A stretch of 64,000 nt of DNA from NCBI GenBank assembly GCA_964596015.1, contig CAZQSB010000007.1, forward strand, positions 29,711-93,710, in the 5' to 3' direction. The position numbers and the translations under genes are program-made. The DNA comes from WJMD01 sp964596015 (lineage in GTDB: Bacteria; Joyebacterota; Joyebacteria; Joyebacterales; Joyebacteraceae). Positions 51,135 to 59,002 of the stretch are shown in pieces; within the stretch, counting starts at the first letter, position 1; each line of letters starts with the position of its first letter. The notes beneath the pieces were generated by a model that searched no databases, was not told the DNA's origin, and saw nothing but the letters and a program-made list of their open reading frames with translations.

Positions 51135-52655
51135 TCAGTCGCTCGACCTGCTCGTATAAAAGAGGTAGATGAGGCCGCCGACGATCCCCGCCACGACGAC
51201 GGGCTCAAGCACCTTGTCCCAACCCCCTGCCTCGAGGGGCGGTGTCGTGAAGTCCTGTCCCGGCGTCACGAGCTCGGGTATGCGGGACCCCCTCACGATG
51301 TCGCGCCGCTCGCGCCTGGCGCTCCCCGCCCAGAGCACCGCCTGGGAGGCGTCGGAAAGCTGGAAGTGAATGTCGACCGAGGCCCGTCTCTCGACCTTGC
51401 GCGTGCCGACGAGCCATTCGCGCCAGACCCTCGGATAGGTCATCTCGCAGGCGACGATCCTGTAGGAGACCCTGTAGGCCTCCTCGGTCTCCTCCCCGTC
51501 CTCCTGCTGCGCGCCGGTCGGCATCTTCCCCGAGCGGACCGGATGACCGCGCTCGGTCAACTCCGAGAGCAGGAGCGACTGCACGAGCCAGTTCGCGCCG
51601 TGAGTCTCGACCTGCTCGAGATAGACGGGCGCTCCGGCCGGGATGTTCATCCGGCCGACCGCGTCGTCGATGGCCTCGGATGCGAGTTCGCTCAGAATCG
51701 TGAGGTTGGTCTTCGGCACCGGCGCTTCGCTCACCGTCCCGTCGCCCCCGGCGGGGACCGACCCGATCGCCGCGGGGCCGCCGAAGGCCGCCGAGAGGGC
51801 GACCTGGTGTGTGGCTCCCAGATCGGACGGACGATAGGCGTAGTCGAGCATCCACGTGTCCTGCATGTGGAAGCCGACGCCGGCCGTGTATGGCGCCAGC
51901 GCGGACTCCGCGCCCCCGATGAGCCCGGCCCTGAGGTCGAGATACTCGAGAGGCGAGTACTGGACACCGAACCGGACCGCGGCGTCCGAATCGTTCTGCT
52001 GCTCGACGTCGAGAGCGAAGAGCAGGTCCTGAAGCTCGTACGCCGCCCCGCCGACAAGCGTCACCGGCAGGGGGTCTGTCTCGTCGCCGAACTCCATGCC
52101 CGGTCCCAGATGCCTGACCGCGGCGCCCAGCGAGAGCCGGTCGGTCGGGAGATACAGGACCCCGGCGTCGAACGCGTAGGACGAGGCGCTCTCGTCCCCG
52201 AGCGTGCTCGAGACGTACCGCACGTCCGCGCCCAGAGCGAGGTTCTGTCCCAGAAGATACGAGTACCCGACGGCGCCGGCGAAGTCGCCCGACTCGAAGG
52301 AACCCTCTCCGGTGTTGTCCCACGACAGCGATCCCTGCTGGAGCGCCAGTCCGACGGCCCCGCGCCCGCCGAGCGGCGTGGCGTAGGTCGCGAACTGATA
52401 GGAGGCCTCGTCCAGCCAGGACGCGTGCGCCACCGAGAAGGTATGTCCTCCGACCCGCGAGAGCCCGGCCGGGTTCAACGCGAGCGCGGCCCTCCCGTCG
52501 ACGATCGCGACGGACGCTCCGCCCATGGCGGACGGCGCGGCCCCGAGTCCGACGCCCAGGAACTGCGCGCCGGAGGTGCCGGCCGAGATGGCTTCCGTCG
52601 CCCCCGCCGCGGCGAGGAAAGCAGAGAGAAGGATCGCGATGCTCGTCTTCGACAT
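51135..52655 (-). CDS. PorV/PorQ-family outer-membrane protein with extra C-terminal domain
   Basis: A 506-residue exported protein. After a signal peptide (SIAILLSAFLAAAGATEAIS) it has a PorV/PorQ (UPF0164)-like barrel, about residues 28-305, starting GAQFLGVGLGAAPSAMGGAS with VDGRAALALNPAGLSRV. PorV is the shuttle protein of type IX secretion in Bacteroidota. Unlike PorV, about 190 further residues follow: a mixed alpha/beta domain (NIPAGAPVYLEQVETHGANW, YRVSYRIVACEMTYPRVWRE, VDIHFQLSDASQAVLWAGSA) reminiscent of lipoproteins of the FlgO/CsgG sort, and a terminal hydrophobic helix VVVAGIVGGLIYLFYT. The next gene upstream encodes a FlgD-type surface protein. The function of the C-terminal part is unknown. 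Confidence 0.75.
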   Translation of the reverse strand: MSKTSIAILLSAFLAAAGATEAISAGTSGAQFLGVGLGAAPSAMGGASVAIVDGRAALALNPAGLSRVGGHTFSVAHASWLDEASYQFATYATPLGGRGAVGLALQQGSLSWDNTGEGSFESGDFAGAVGYSYLLGQNLALGADVRYVSSTLGDESASSYAFDAGVLYLPTDRLSLGAAVRHLGPGMEFGDETDPLPVTLVGGAAYELQDLLFALDVEQQNDSDAAVRFGVQYSPLEYLDLRAGLIGGAESALAPYTAGVGFHMQDTWMLDYAYRPSDLGATHQVALSAAFGGPAAIGSVPAGGDGTVSEAPVPKTNLTILSELASEAIDDAVGRMNIPAGAPVYLEQVETHGANWLVQSLLLSELTERGHPVRSGKMPTGAQQEDGEETEEAYRVSYRIVACEMTYPRVWREWLVGTRKVERRASVDIHFQLSDASQAVLWAGSARRERRDIVRGSRIPELVTPGQDFTTPPLEAGGWDKVLEPVVVAGIVGGLIYLFYTSRSSD

Positions 52656-52681
52656 GTCGTGAACCTCCCGACCAGTTTACG

Positions 52682-54322
52682 CTACTTGACGACGGCGATC
52701 TTGCGGACGGACTCGTCGCCGTCCACGCGGATCAGCAGGAAGTAGACGCCGCTCGCGACCGTCTCCCCCTCTGAGTTCGTGCCGTCCCACGTCACGGGCG
52801 TGCCGGCCTCCGTCTCGAGAGAGACGACCAGCGCTCCCGTCATTGTGTAGATGTCGATCTCCGCGGAGCCTGTCGCGCCTCCGGGGTTGATGGTCACCGT
52901 CTCGCCCTCCCCGGGGTCGAAGCTGTTGGCGTCGACCGACAGACCCGTGGTCGACGACGACCCCTGAACGACCGAGACGGACACCGACGAGTCGGCGACC
53001 GCGTGGAAGTAGTCGGACGCGGCGATCCTGACGCGCTCGGGGCCGACCGGAACCAGCGTGCTCGATGCGGAGATCGTGTACCGGACCTCGTAGGTTCCGT
53101 TCCCGAAGTCGCTGACCGTGACGTCCTCTTCGTCGAACTCGCTGTCGAGTTGATGGAAGAACGCGTCGATGTCGTAGCCGCCCTTGTCCCAGACCGTCTC
53201 GATGGTCACGGTCTCCCCGGGCTCGTAGACGGCGTCGTCATCGAGGACCTCGGACATCGTGTGCACGGGAGCTGCGACGTCATAGACGACGTCGAACTCG
53301 AACCAGGGCGGCGTCGACGTGTCCGTGTTGACGTGTCCCCTGCTGTCCGCGGTCAGCGTCCCGTCGAACGACCTCAGGGTCACGCTCCGGGTCTCGTCGG
53401 TGACGTCGAGTTCGCAGTCCTCGCACGCCAGATCGAAGGTCCAGGTGGAGGCGCCTGAGACCGTCGGGTGCGCGGTGAGCGGGACGTTCGTCCAGGTGGA
53501 CAGGTCCGTCGAGTACTGGAGCGAGTCGACGCCCGCCCGGTCGTACACCCATCCCGAAAGCTCGAGACTCGCGGCGTTGACCGCCACGACGCCCGACGTG
53601 TCGGGAGCGGCGGAGCCGATCGACGGCGGATCGGTGTCCAGATCGATCATGCTCTCCTCGATGGAAGCGTTCCCGGCCGAGTCCAGGGCCTCCACGACCA
53701 GGCCGTAGGTCGTGTCGGCCGCGACCGAGCCGCCGCTCCCGCCGTCCCACACGAGCGAGACCGTGTCGACGCCCGTCGTCTGCAAGAGGCTCGCGACCAC
53801 GTCGTCGTCGGGATCCACGACCGAGGCGGTCACGAGGTCCCCGGCATCGGCCCCGACGATGACGAAGCCGATGAGCAGGCTGTCCGACACTCCGTCCCCG
53901 TCGGGCGTGAAGCGGCTCGGCGTCAGGGAGAGCTGGGTGATGCCCGGCGCTTCGGTGTCCAGAACCAGCGAGAGCGTCCGGCGCTCGGCGTCGGCCGTCG
54001 CGGCGAACCTGTACGTCCCGTCGGGAGCGACATCGCCGCCTGTCCCCCGTCCGTCCCAGACATAACTGTACCGGTCGGCCGCCTGGTACCCGGACCAGAG
54101 TTCGCGGACGACGGCGCCCGAGCTGTCCTCGACGGCTATGACGGTCCAGGCCGAGTCGGACAGCGTGTACGACAGGGTCGTCTCGTCGTACGTCCCGTCG
54201 CCGTTCGGTGAGAAGGGATTCGGGATCGCGGCGAGATCGCTCAGAAGTGCGCACCGGACGGGCAGGGCGGCTGCCAGAACGACCAGCAGGGCCACGCCGC
54301 CGGGTCCGAGCGGCTTCGACAT
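52682..54322 (-). CDS. Secreted Ig-like repeat protein with FlgD/type IX-like C-terminal domain
   Basis: A 546-residue exported protein. A signal peptide (GGVALLVVLAAALPVRCA) precedes Ig-like segments: PNPFSPNGDGTYDETTLSYT, FTPDGDGVSDSLLIGFVIVG and others, each with calcium-like Asp/Gly turns, which resemble FlgD Ig-like and gliding-motility C-terminal modules. The last about 85 residues (NSFDPGEGETVTINPG, AEIDIYTMTGALVVSLETEA, VTWDGTNSEGETVASGVYFL, ending RKIAVVK) form a FlgD-Ig/type IX sorting-like domain. Such domains direct export and surface attachment in type IX systems; the PorV-like gene 26 bases downstream fits that idea. No enzymatic domain is visible. GGGGGAGGAGG precedes the ATG at 54322. 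Confidence 0.75.
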   Translation of the reverse strand: MSKPLGPGGVALLVVLAAALPVRCALLSDLAAIPNPFSPNGDGTYDETTLSYTLSDSAWTVIAVEDSSGAVVRELWSGYQAADRYSYVWDGRGTGGDVAPDGTYRFAATADAERRTLSLVLDTEAPGITQLSLTPSRFTPDGDGVSDSLLIGFVIVGADAGDLVTASVVDPDDDVVASLLQTTGVDTVSLVWDGGSGGSVAADTTYGLVVEALDSAGNASIEESMIDLDTDPPSIGSAAPDTSGVVAVNAASLELSGWVYDRAGVDSLQYSTDLSTWTNVPLTAHPTVSGASTWTFDLACEDCELDVTDETRSVTLRSFDGTLTADSRGHVNTDTSTPPWFEFDVVYDVAAPVHTMSEVLDDDAVYEPGETVTIETVWDKGGYDIDAFFHQLDSEFDEEDVTVSDFGNGTYEVRYTISASSTLVPVGPERVRIAASDYFHAVADSSVSVSVVQGSSSTTGLSVDANSFDPGEGETVTINPGGATGSAEIDIYTMTGALVVSLETEAGTPVTWDGTNSEGETVASGVYFLLIRVDGDESVRKIAVVK

Positions 54323-54398
54323 TGCAGTGCCTCCTCCCCCGCTCCGCGGGCGGGGTCGTCAACAGCGCCCACCGTGGGCGCGTGAGATGACTTAAGAT

Positions 54399-54440
54399 GA
54401 CATTCCGCCAGAGGATACAACGTTCTACGGTCGGAATGTC
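54399..54440. repeat. Nine-base inverted repeat bracketing a promoter
   Basis: GACATTCCG (54399-54407) and CGGAATGTC (54432-54440) are perfect inverted copies 24 bases apart. The outer copy overlaps a minus-strand TTGACA (54442-54437), and the other lies where transcription would begin. This looks like a pair of operator half-sites or an operator-flanked promoter for the FlgD-type protein gene. The 24-base loop and lack of T run argue against a terminator. Confidence 0.55.
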
Positions 54441-54442
54441 AA
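54412..54442 (-). promoter_or_regulatory. Possible promoter of the FlgD-type protein operon
   Basis: On the minus strand TTGACA (54442-54437) is followed after 19 bases by TATCCT (54417-54412) or after 17 bases by TGTATC (54419-54414). The -35 is perfect but the -10 is weak or badly spaced, which would suit an activated or repressed promoter given the inverted repeat around it. It would drive the run 54322 to at least polA. Between it and the gene lies another palindrome, GCGCCCACGGTGGGCGC, around 54365-54381. Confidence 0.45.
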
Positions 54443-54452
54443 GAATAAAGCC

Positions 54453-55508
54453 TCAGAAATGGAGCACGGCGGACAGGAGGTGCCTCGGGTGCCCGCCCTC
54501 GGAGAGCAGCACGGCGTAGTTCAGCACGTACTCGTCCCCCGGAGGGGCGCCGGGCGTCCTCCAGCAGGGTCTCATGGGGATGGCTCCCGCCCCCAGGGAC
54601 AGCACGTCGCGCTCGCCGCCCTCCTCGCGGAACCCGCCGGCTCGGAGCGCCCCGCGGTTCCAGAGGTTCCATTCAAGGCCGGCCCTTGGTTCGAGCGACG
54701 TATCGCCGTGCTTCTCCGCCAGGTCACGAAGGTCGAAGGACAGCGTCAGCGACTCTCGCGGCCGCCACACCATCCCGGCGTTCATCGTCCGCGGTCCCAG
54801 CCCCTCGATCGTCCTGCGGTAGTGACCGAAGTCCGACGGAAAATCGAGGTACGAGAGCCCCACCGTCACGCTGTCGTTCGGTCTGAGGAGCGCGCCGTAG
54901 GCCCGTCCGGAGCCGTGGCGCCGGCCACCGAGGCCGTCGTCGCCGGAGAAGAGGGTGACCGACATGCCGATCGAGACGCGGGGGTCGAGACGGAACGAGA
55001 GAACCGCGGTCGAGTAGTAGGCCGAGAGAAGGTCGTCGGCGTCGGCCAGACCCTGCTCCTCGATGAGGGCCACGGGATCGAGATGCTCCTCGAGAAGCAC
55101 GACGCCGGCCGAGAAGCCCCCCCGACGGAAGGCGGCCGACTTCAGCACCGAGCCGATGGCGACGAGCGCCTGCTCGGGCAGGTCGAGGGCGGCGAACTCC
55201 TCGCTCTCGACCCCCGTCAGGAGTCCCGTTTCGCGGATGATGGCGGGTCCGCCAAGGATGTTGACGTGAGCGCGGAAGCCGCCCCCGGCGATGCACTGCG
55301 GCGGTGTGAACGCCGCAGGGTTCCAGACCGCGGCCGCGAGCTGGTCCTCGACGGCCATGAACGCGCCGCCCATTCCGAGCGGCCGGGGCGAAACCGTGCT
55401 GACGCTGCCCACGGCCAGAGAGAGCGCAGGCCACAGGACGACAAGCACCAAAACGCCGGCGCGGATGATACCGGATAAGCGGGAGTCCGTCAGAAGCTCT
55501 CCTTCCAT
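54453..55508 (-). CDS. Outer-membrane beta-barrel protein, PorV/FadL-like
   Basis: A 351-residue exported protein with a signal peptide (IIRAGVLVLVVLWPALSLAV) and barrel-like alternating strands. The opening VSPRPLGMGGAFMAVEDQLA, AAVWNPAAF matches the N-terminal hatch of PorV/UPF0164 and FadL-type proteins, and it ends in LLSAVLHF with a terminal Phe, as outer-membrane barrels do. It is monocistronic or first in its run. The ATG at 55508 lies only 6 bases after a TATACT box; a CTG at 55493 with AAGGAG upstream would also give a good signal peptide. Ligand and role are unknown. Confidence 0.7.
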   Translation of the reverse strand: MEGELLTDSRLSGIIRAGVLVLVVLWPALSLAVGSVSTVSPRPLGMGGAFMAVEDQLAAAVWNPAAFTPPQCIAGGGFRAHVNILGGPAIIRETGLLTGVESEEFAALDLPEQALVAIGSVLKSAAFRRGGFSAGVVLLEEHLDPVALIEEQGLADADDLLSAYYSTAVLSFRLDPRVSIGMSVTLFSGDDGLGGRRHGSGRAYGALLRPNDSVTVGLSYLDFPSDFGHYRRTIEGLGPRTMNAGMVWRPRESLTLSFDLRDLAEKHGDTSLEPRAGLEWNLWNRGALRAGGFREEGGERDVLSLGAGAIPMRPCWRTPGAPPGDEYVLNYAVLLSEGGHPRHLLSAVLHF

Positions 55509-55514
55509 GGTCGG

Positions 55515-55523
55515 AGTATAGCA
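55515..55523 (-). promoter_or_regulatory. Extended -10 promoter element of the outer-membrane protein gene
   Basis: On the minus strand TGCTATACT (TATACT at 55520-55515) is a strong extended -10; no clear -35 is seen. Transcription would start about at the A of the ATG at 55508, which implies a leaderless message or translation from a slightly later start. Confidence 0.5.
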
Positions 55524-55586
55524 CCTGCCGCGCCGGGCCGCCACAGGAGCGCCCCCGTTCGAACCCCTCGTTGGGGCCGTTTGACG

Positions 55587-55615
55587 TTGACAGGCTCCGG
55601 TTCCACTCTTACCAT
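55587..55615 (+). promoter_or_regulatory. Promoter of the small secreted protein gene
   Basis: TTGACA (55587-55592) and TACCAT (55610-55615) are 17 bases apart on the plus strand, giving a leader of about 40 bases before the ATG at 55665. Confidence 0.7.
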
Positions 55616-55664
55616 GTTCTGAAAGAGCGTCCCCGACTCCATTGCTCCAGAAAGGTGGAGAGCC

Positions 55665-56174
55665 ATGAAGAGGAGCGTCTTCCTCGTTGCGTTTCTGGTT
55701 TTCGCTGTGGTCGCGAACGCGGCGCCGCCGGCCGGGTCTCCGGACTCCGGGACATCGGCGCCTCCCGCCCGCAGGGTCTCCGGCAGAGCGGGGTTCGGCG
55801 GAGCCAGCGAGACGACGATCACGGGACTCGTGACCGGCCCGGACGGCATGCCGATCTCGGACGTCACGGTGAAGCTCTATGTCGGCGGCCTTCTGCTGAG
55901 CGAGGCCCCTGTCGAGGTCGACGGCGGCTTCGAGATGAACGAGCTCATCGACTACGGGCGAAACGTCACGATCGATCTCTGGTTCGTGCCGGAGAACCCC
56001 GACCTGGTCATGGAGAACGTCCTCCTGAAGGAAAGCACGGCCGCCGTGGCCAACGAGCTCTACAGCGACTGCATCCAGAGGTCTCGTCTCGACCCCATCA
56101 CGGACGTCGTGGTGACCATCCGCGACCTGGACTCCAGGAACCAGTACCTGGCTCGACGGGACTGCGTCGACTGA
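55665..56174 (+). CDS. Small secreted protein with carboxypeptidase-regulatory-like fold
   Basis: A 169-residue exported protein with signal peptide KRSVFLVAFLVFAVVANA and a Pro/Ser/Gly-rich spacer. Residues about 50-160 look like a single carboxypeptidase-regulatory/transthyretin-like domain: ETTITGLVTGPDGMPISDVT, VKLYVGGLLLSEAPVEVDGG and FEMNELIDYGRNVTIDLWFV. Such domains are common in surface and outer-membrane proteins of this group. Two cysteines remain (YSDCIQ, RRDCVD). It has its own promoter, a GGTGGAG ribosome site and a strong terminator, so it is a single-gene unit. The function is unknown. Confidence 0.72.
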   Translation: MKRSVFLVAFLVFAVVANAAPPAGSPDSGTSAPPARRVSGRAGFGGASETTITGLVTGPDGMPISDVTVKLYVGGLLLSEAPVEVDGGFEMNELIDYGRNVTIDLWFVPENPDLVMENVLLKESTAAVANELYSDCIQRSRLDPITDVVVTIRDLDSRNQYLARRDCVD

Positions 56175-56207
56175 CGGGGCCCGGGCAAGCTAGGCTTGAA
56201 CGCGCGA

Positions 56208-56246
56208 GGCGCCGCTCTCCCTTCCGGGAGGGCGGCGCCTTCTCAT
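56208..56246 (+). terminator. Intrinsic terminator after the small secreted protein gene
   Basis: GGCGCCGCTCTCCC (56208-56221), loop TTCC, then GGGAGGGCGGCGCC (56226-56239) form a 14-pair stem with one wobble, followed by TTCTCATT. The minus strand lacks a T run, so it mainly serves the plus-strand gene, though it also lies downstream of lpdA. Confidence 0.78.
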
Positions 56247-56275
56247 TGGGTCCGTTTCGTCACGGTCCCGCGCCT

Positions 56276-56311
56276 CTAGAGAGAGTGGATCGACTAGAGA
56301 GAGTGGATCGA
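56276..56311. repeat. lpdA: Perfect 18-base tandem duplication spanning the lpdA stop codon
   Basis: The 18-base unit CTAGAGAGAGTGGATCGA occurs twice in direct succession (56276-56293 and 56294-56311). On the minus strand each copy encodes the last residues of LpdA, Ser-Ile-His-Ser-Leu-stop, so the gene ends in the upstream copy and the second copy lies just after the stop. It is a recent-looking slippage duplication without effect on the protein. Confidence 0.85.
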
Positions 56312-57676
56312 CATCCCTCTCAGGGCCTCGAACGCCTCCATGACGGATTCCGGGAGCGAGGGGTGGGCGTGTATCATGGCCCCGACGGTCTCGGCCTCGA
56401 TGCGGGCCTCGACGGCGAGAGCGATCTCGTGCACGAGTTCGCTCGCCCCGGCTCCGGCGACGACCCCACCCATGATGACGCCGTCGGCCGCGTCCGCGAT
56501 CACCTTCACGAACCCGGCGGCTTCGCCCTCCGCGACGGCCTTCCCCGACGCCGAGTACGGAAAGCGACCGATGCTGACCTCGATGCCTCGTTCATCGGCC
56601 TGGGCCTCGGTGATGCCGACGCTCGCGATCTCGGGATTCGTGAAGGTCACGCGCGGCACCGTGCGGTAGCTCATCGTCGTGTCCATGCCCGCGGCGCGTT
56701 CGGCGACCACGATCCCCTCGCGCGACGCAACGTGCGCCAGCAGCCAGCCGCCGACGAGGTCGCCGATGGCCGAAACGCCCTCGACCGACGTCTCCATGCG
56801 CTCGTCGACGACGACCGCGCCGCGCTCGGTCTCGACACCGAGTCCGGGGATGCCCGCTCCCTCGATGAGCGGCCTTCTTCCCATCGCGAGCAGCACGCGC
56901 TCGGTCGTCACCTCGTCGCCGCCGTCGAGCGTCGTGGTCACTCCCGACCCGCCGATCTCCATCCCGTCGACCTTCGTCGAGGGCCGCACGTTGACGCCGC
57001 GCTTCCTGAGGCTCGAACGAAGCAGGCGGGCCGCCGCGGGGTCCTCTCCGGGAAGTATCTCGTCCAGCATCTCGACGAGGGTGACCTCGGTGCCCATCGA
57101 GGAATAGAAGCCCGCGAACTCGCATCCGACGGCTCCCGCCCCGATAACGAGAAGGCTCGCCGGAAGAGAGAGATCGGCCAGTGCGTCGCGGCTCGTCCAG
57201 ATGCGGTCGCCGTCGTAAGGGAAGGCGGACGGGACGAGCGGCCGCGAGCCGGTAGCGAGGACCACGCGGTCCGAGTGAAGCGTCGACGGACCTTCTCCGG
57301 TCGCGACGGATACGACGCCTGGCTCCGCGACCGTCGCCTCGCCCCGCACGACGTGCACCCCGCGCTTCTCGAGGATCTTCTCGACGCCGCCGCGGAGACG
57401 GCGCACGACGTCGTCCTTGCGCTTCCGCAGGCCCTCGATGTCCGGTCTCGCGCCCTCGATGACGAGGCCGAAGTCCGAGGCGCGCTTCGCCGCGTCGAGG
57501 ACCGAAGCGCTCCTGAGGAGCGTCTTCGTCGGGATGCAGCCCCAGTTGAGACAGACCCCGCCAACGTCCTCTCTCTCGACGAGAGCGACGTCGAGACCGA
57601 GCTGCGCGCCGCGGATCGCGGCGACGTACCCTCCGGGGCCGCCGCCGACGATCGTCATGTCGAACCGCTTCTCCAT
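56294..57676 (-). CDS. lpdA: Dihydrolipoyl dehydrogenase
   Basis: A 460-residue FAD disulfide reductase, the E3 subunit of 2-oxoacid dehydrogenase or glycine cleavage complexes. The FAD loop is MTIVGGGPGGYVAAIRGAQL, the redox disulfide C42/C47 lies in VGGVCLNWGCIPTKTL, the NAD loop is LLVIGAGAVGCEFAGFYSSM, the second FAD motif is VEGVSAIGDLVGGWLLAHVA, and the catalytic His-Glu is in HAHPSLPESVMEAFEAL. No E1 or E2 gene is nearby, so the complex it serves is unknown. It has its own promoter and a GGAGG site before the ATG at 57676. Confidence 0.95.
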   Translation of the reverse strand: MEKRFDMTIVGGGPGGYVAAIRGAQLGLDVALVEREDVGGVCLNWGCIPTKTLLRSASVLDAAKRASDFGLVIEGARPDIEGLRKRKDDVVRRLRGGVEKILEKRGVHVVRGEATVAEPGVVSVATGEGPSTLHSDRVVLATGSRPLVPSAFPYDGDRIWTSRDALADLSLPASLLVIGAGAVGCEFAGFYSSMGTEVTLVEMLDEILPGEDPAAARLLRSSLRKRGVNVRPSTKVDGMEIGGSGVTTTLDGGDEVTTERVLLAMGRRPLIEGAGIPGLGVETERGAVVVDERMETSVEGVSAIGDLVGGWLLAHVASREGIVVAERAAGMDTTMSYRTVPRVTFTNPEIASVGITEAQADERGIEVSIGRFPYSASGKAVAEGEAAGFVKVIADAADGVIMGGVVAGAGASELVHEIALAVEARIEAETVGAMIHAHPSLPESVMEAFEALRGMSIHSL

Positions 57677-57719
57677 CGAATCCTCCGTGTGTCGTCTGAA
57701 GACGTGAAAGGTCGTCGAG

Positions 57720-57749
57720 AGCGTAGCGGCCCTGTGTGGTCCGTGTCAA
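57720..57749 (-). promoter_or_regulatory. Promoter of lpdA
   Basis: On the minus strand TTGACA (57749-57744) and TACGCT (57725-57720) are 18 bases apart, about 45 bases upstream of the lpdA ATG. It lies back to back with a lysC promoter in a 171-base intergenic region. Confidence 0.62.
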
Positions 57750-57796
57750 CGCAAGCCGGCGCGGCCGCCTATCGCTCGAGCGAAGCGAACGTCCCG

Positions 57797-57825
57797 TTGA
57801 CCCGTCTTTCGGGGTATGCTACATG
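57797..57825 (+). promoter_or_regulatory. Promoter of lysC
   Basis: TTGACC (57797-57802) and TACATG (57820-57825) are 17 bases apart, with TG one base before the -10. The start would be near 57832, close to the AAAGGAGG ribosome site (57835-57842), so the leader is very short and leaves no room for a lysine riboswitch. Confidence 0.58.
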
Positions 57826-57847
57826 AGAACGCGCAAAGGAGGCTCGT

Positions 57848-59002
57848 GTGGCGCTGGTGGTCAGGAAATACGGCGGGACGTCGCTCGAGGGACGCGACCG
57901 CATCATGGACGTGGCGCGGCGGGTGGCGGAGCTCCGCAGGAGCGGAGACGACGTCGTGGTCGTCGTCTCGGCCCGCGGCGGAACGACCGACCTGCTGCTC
58001 GAGGAGGCCAGCGCCATCTCCCCCGCCCCGGCCCAGCGCGAGCTCGACATGCTGATGACAGCGGGTGAGCGCATCTCCATGTCGCTCCTGGCCATCGCCC
58101 TCAACGCTATCGGCTGTCCGGCGATATCGTTCACCGGCTCGCAGGTCGGCATCATCACGGACACGCGCCACACCGAGGCGCGCATCCTCGAGGTTCGTCC
58201 GCACAGGGTGCGGCGGGAGCTCGAGCGCGGCTACGTCGTGGTGGTCGGAGGCTTCCAGGGCGTCAGCACGGCCAAGGAGGTCACGACGCTCGGTCGCGGC
58301 GGCTCGGACACGACGGCGGTGGCCCTGGCGGCGGCCCTGGGGGCCGAGCGGTGCGAGATCCTGACCGATGTCGACGCGGTCTACACGGCCGATCCGAGGC
58401 GCGTGCCCGGGGCCCGTCCCGTGGCGGAGCTCAGCTACGAGGACATGGCGGAGCTCGCTCGCTTCGGGGCGACGGTCCTCAAGGAGGAGGCCGTCCGGTT
58501 CGCGGAGAGGAACGGGATCGCGCTCAGGATCGGGGCGAGCGACCGTGAGATCCCCGGGACCATCGTTCTCGAGAATCCCGATTGCGGAAGGGACGACGTC
58601 ACGGCGGTCACGGCCACGAAGAGGGCCGCGCTGGTGACGGCGGACGGACCGGGGCCGTGCGCCGCTGCCGAAATCGTGCGCTCGCTCGACCTCCGCCCGC
58701 TCGCGACGTTCTCAACGGGCTCGGAGACGGCGATCGTCGTCGAGCTTCCGGCCGACGCGCGCCGCAGCGAGCAGCTCCGGCCGGTGACGCTCCTCTGTCT
58801 CACCGGCTGCGACGCCGGGTCCCCGGACGTCATGCGCGCGGCCGTCTCGGCGATCGAGGAAGCCGGGGCGCGCCTGCTCGCCTCGGCGGGCTCGGCGCGA
58901 AGCTCCAGGTTCGTTCTGGACACGGAGCGGTCCGACGAGGCCCTCCGCGCGGTTCACGATGCGCTGCTGGGATCCGGCGCCGCCTCCTCTCCCCGCAGAT
59001 AG
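57848..59002 (+). CDS. lysC: Aspartate kinase
   Basis: A 384-residue aspartate kinase, first step towards lysine, threonine and methionine. The kinase domain, about residues 1-235, has VRKYGGTSLEGRDRI, VVVVSARGGTTDLL, MLMTAGERISMSLLAIALN, GGFQGVSTAKEVTTLGRGGS, EILTDVDAVYTADPR and ELARFGATVLKEEAVRFAER. The C-terminal half should hold two ACT domains but is degenerate: the usual VVGxGM turn reads CLTGCDAGSPDVMRAAVSAI, and the first repeat is short. Feedback control may differ from the textbook case. Start is GTG (57848) with AAAGGAGG 5 bases upstream. The 3' end overlaps the convergent amidohydrolase gene by 49 bases. Confidence 0.9.
   Translation: MALVVRKYGGTSLEGRDRIMDVARRVAELRRSGDDVVVVVSARGGTTDLLLEEASAISPAPAQRELDMLMTAGERISMSLLAIALNAIGCPAISFTGSQVGIITDTRHTEARILEVRPHRVRRELERGYVVVVGGFQGVSTAKEVTTLGRGGSDTTAVALAAALGAERCEILTDVDAVYTADPRRVPGARPVAELSYEDMAELARFGATVLKEEAVRFAERNGIALRIGASDREIPGTIVLENPDCGRDDVTAVTATKRAALVTADGPGPCAAAEIVRSLDLRPLATFSTGSETAIVVELPADARRSEQLRPVTLLCLTGCDAGSPDVMRAAVSAIEEAGARLLASAGSARSSRFVLDTERSDEALRAVHDALLGSGAASSPRR

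Noticed and set aside
57826..57847. Lysine riboswitch before lysC
   Set aside because: The promoter lies only about 20 bases before the start codon, so there is no leader long enough.
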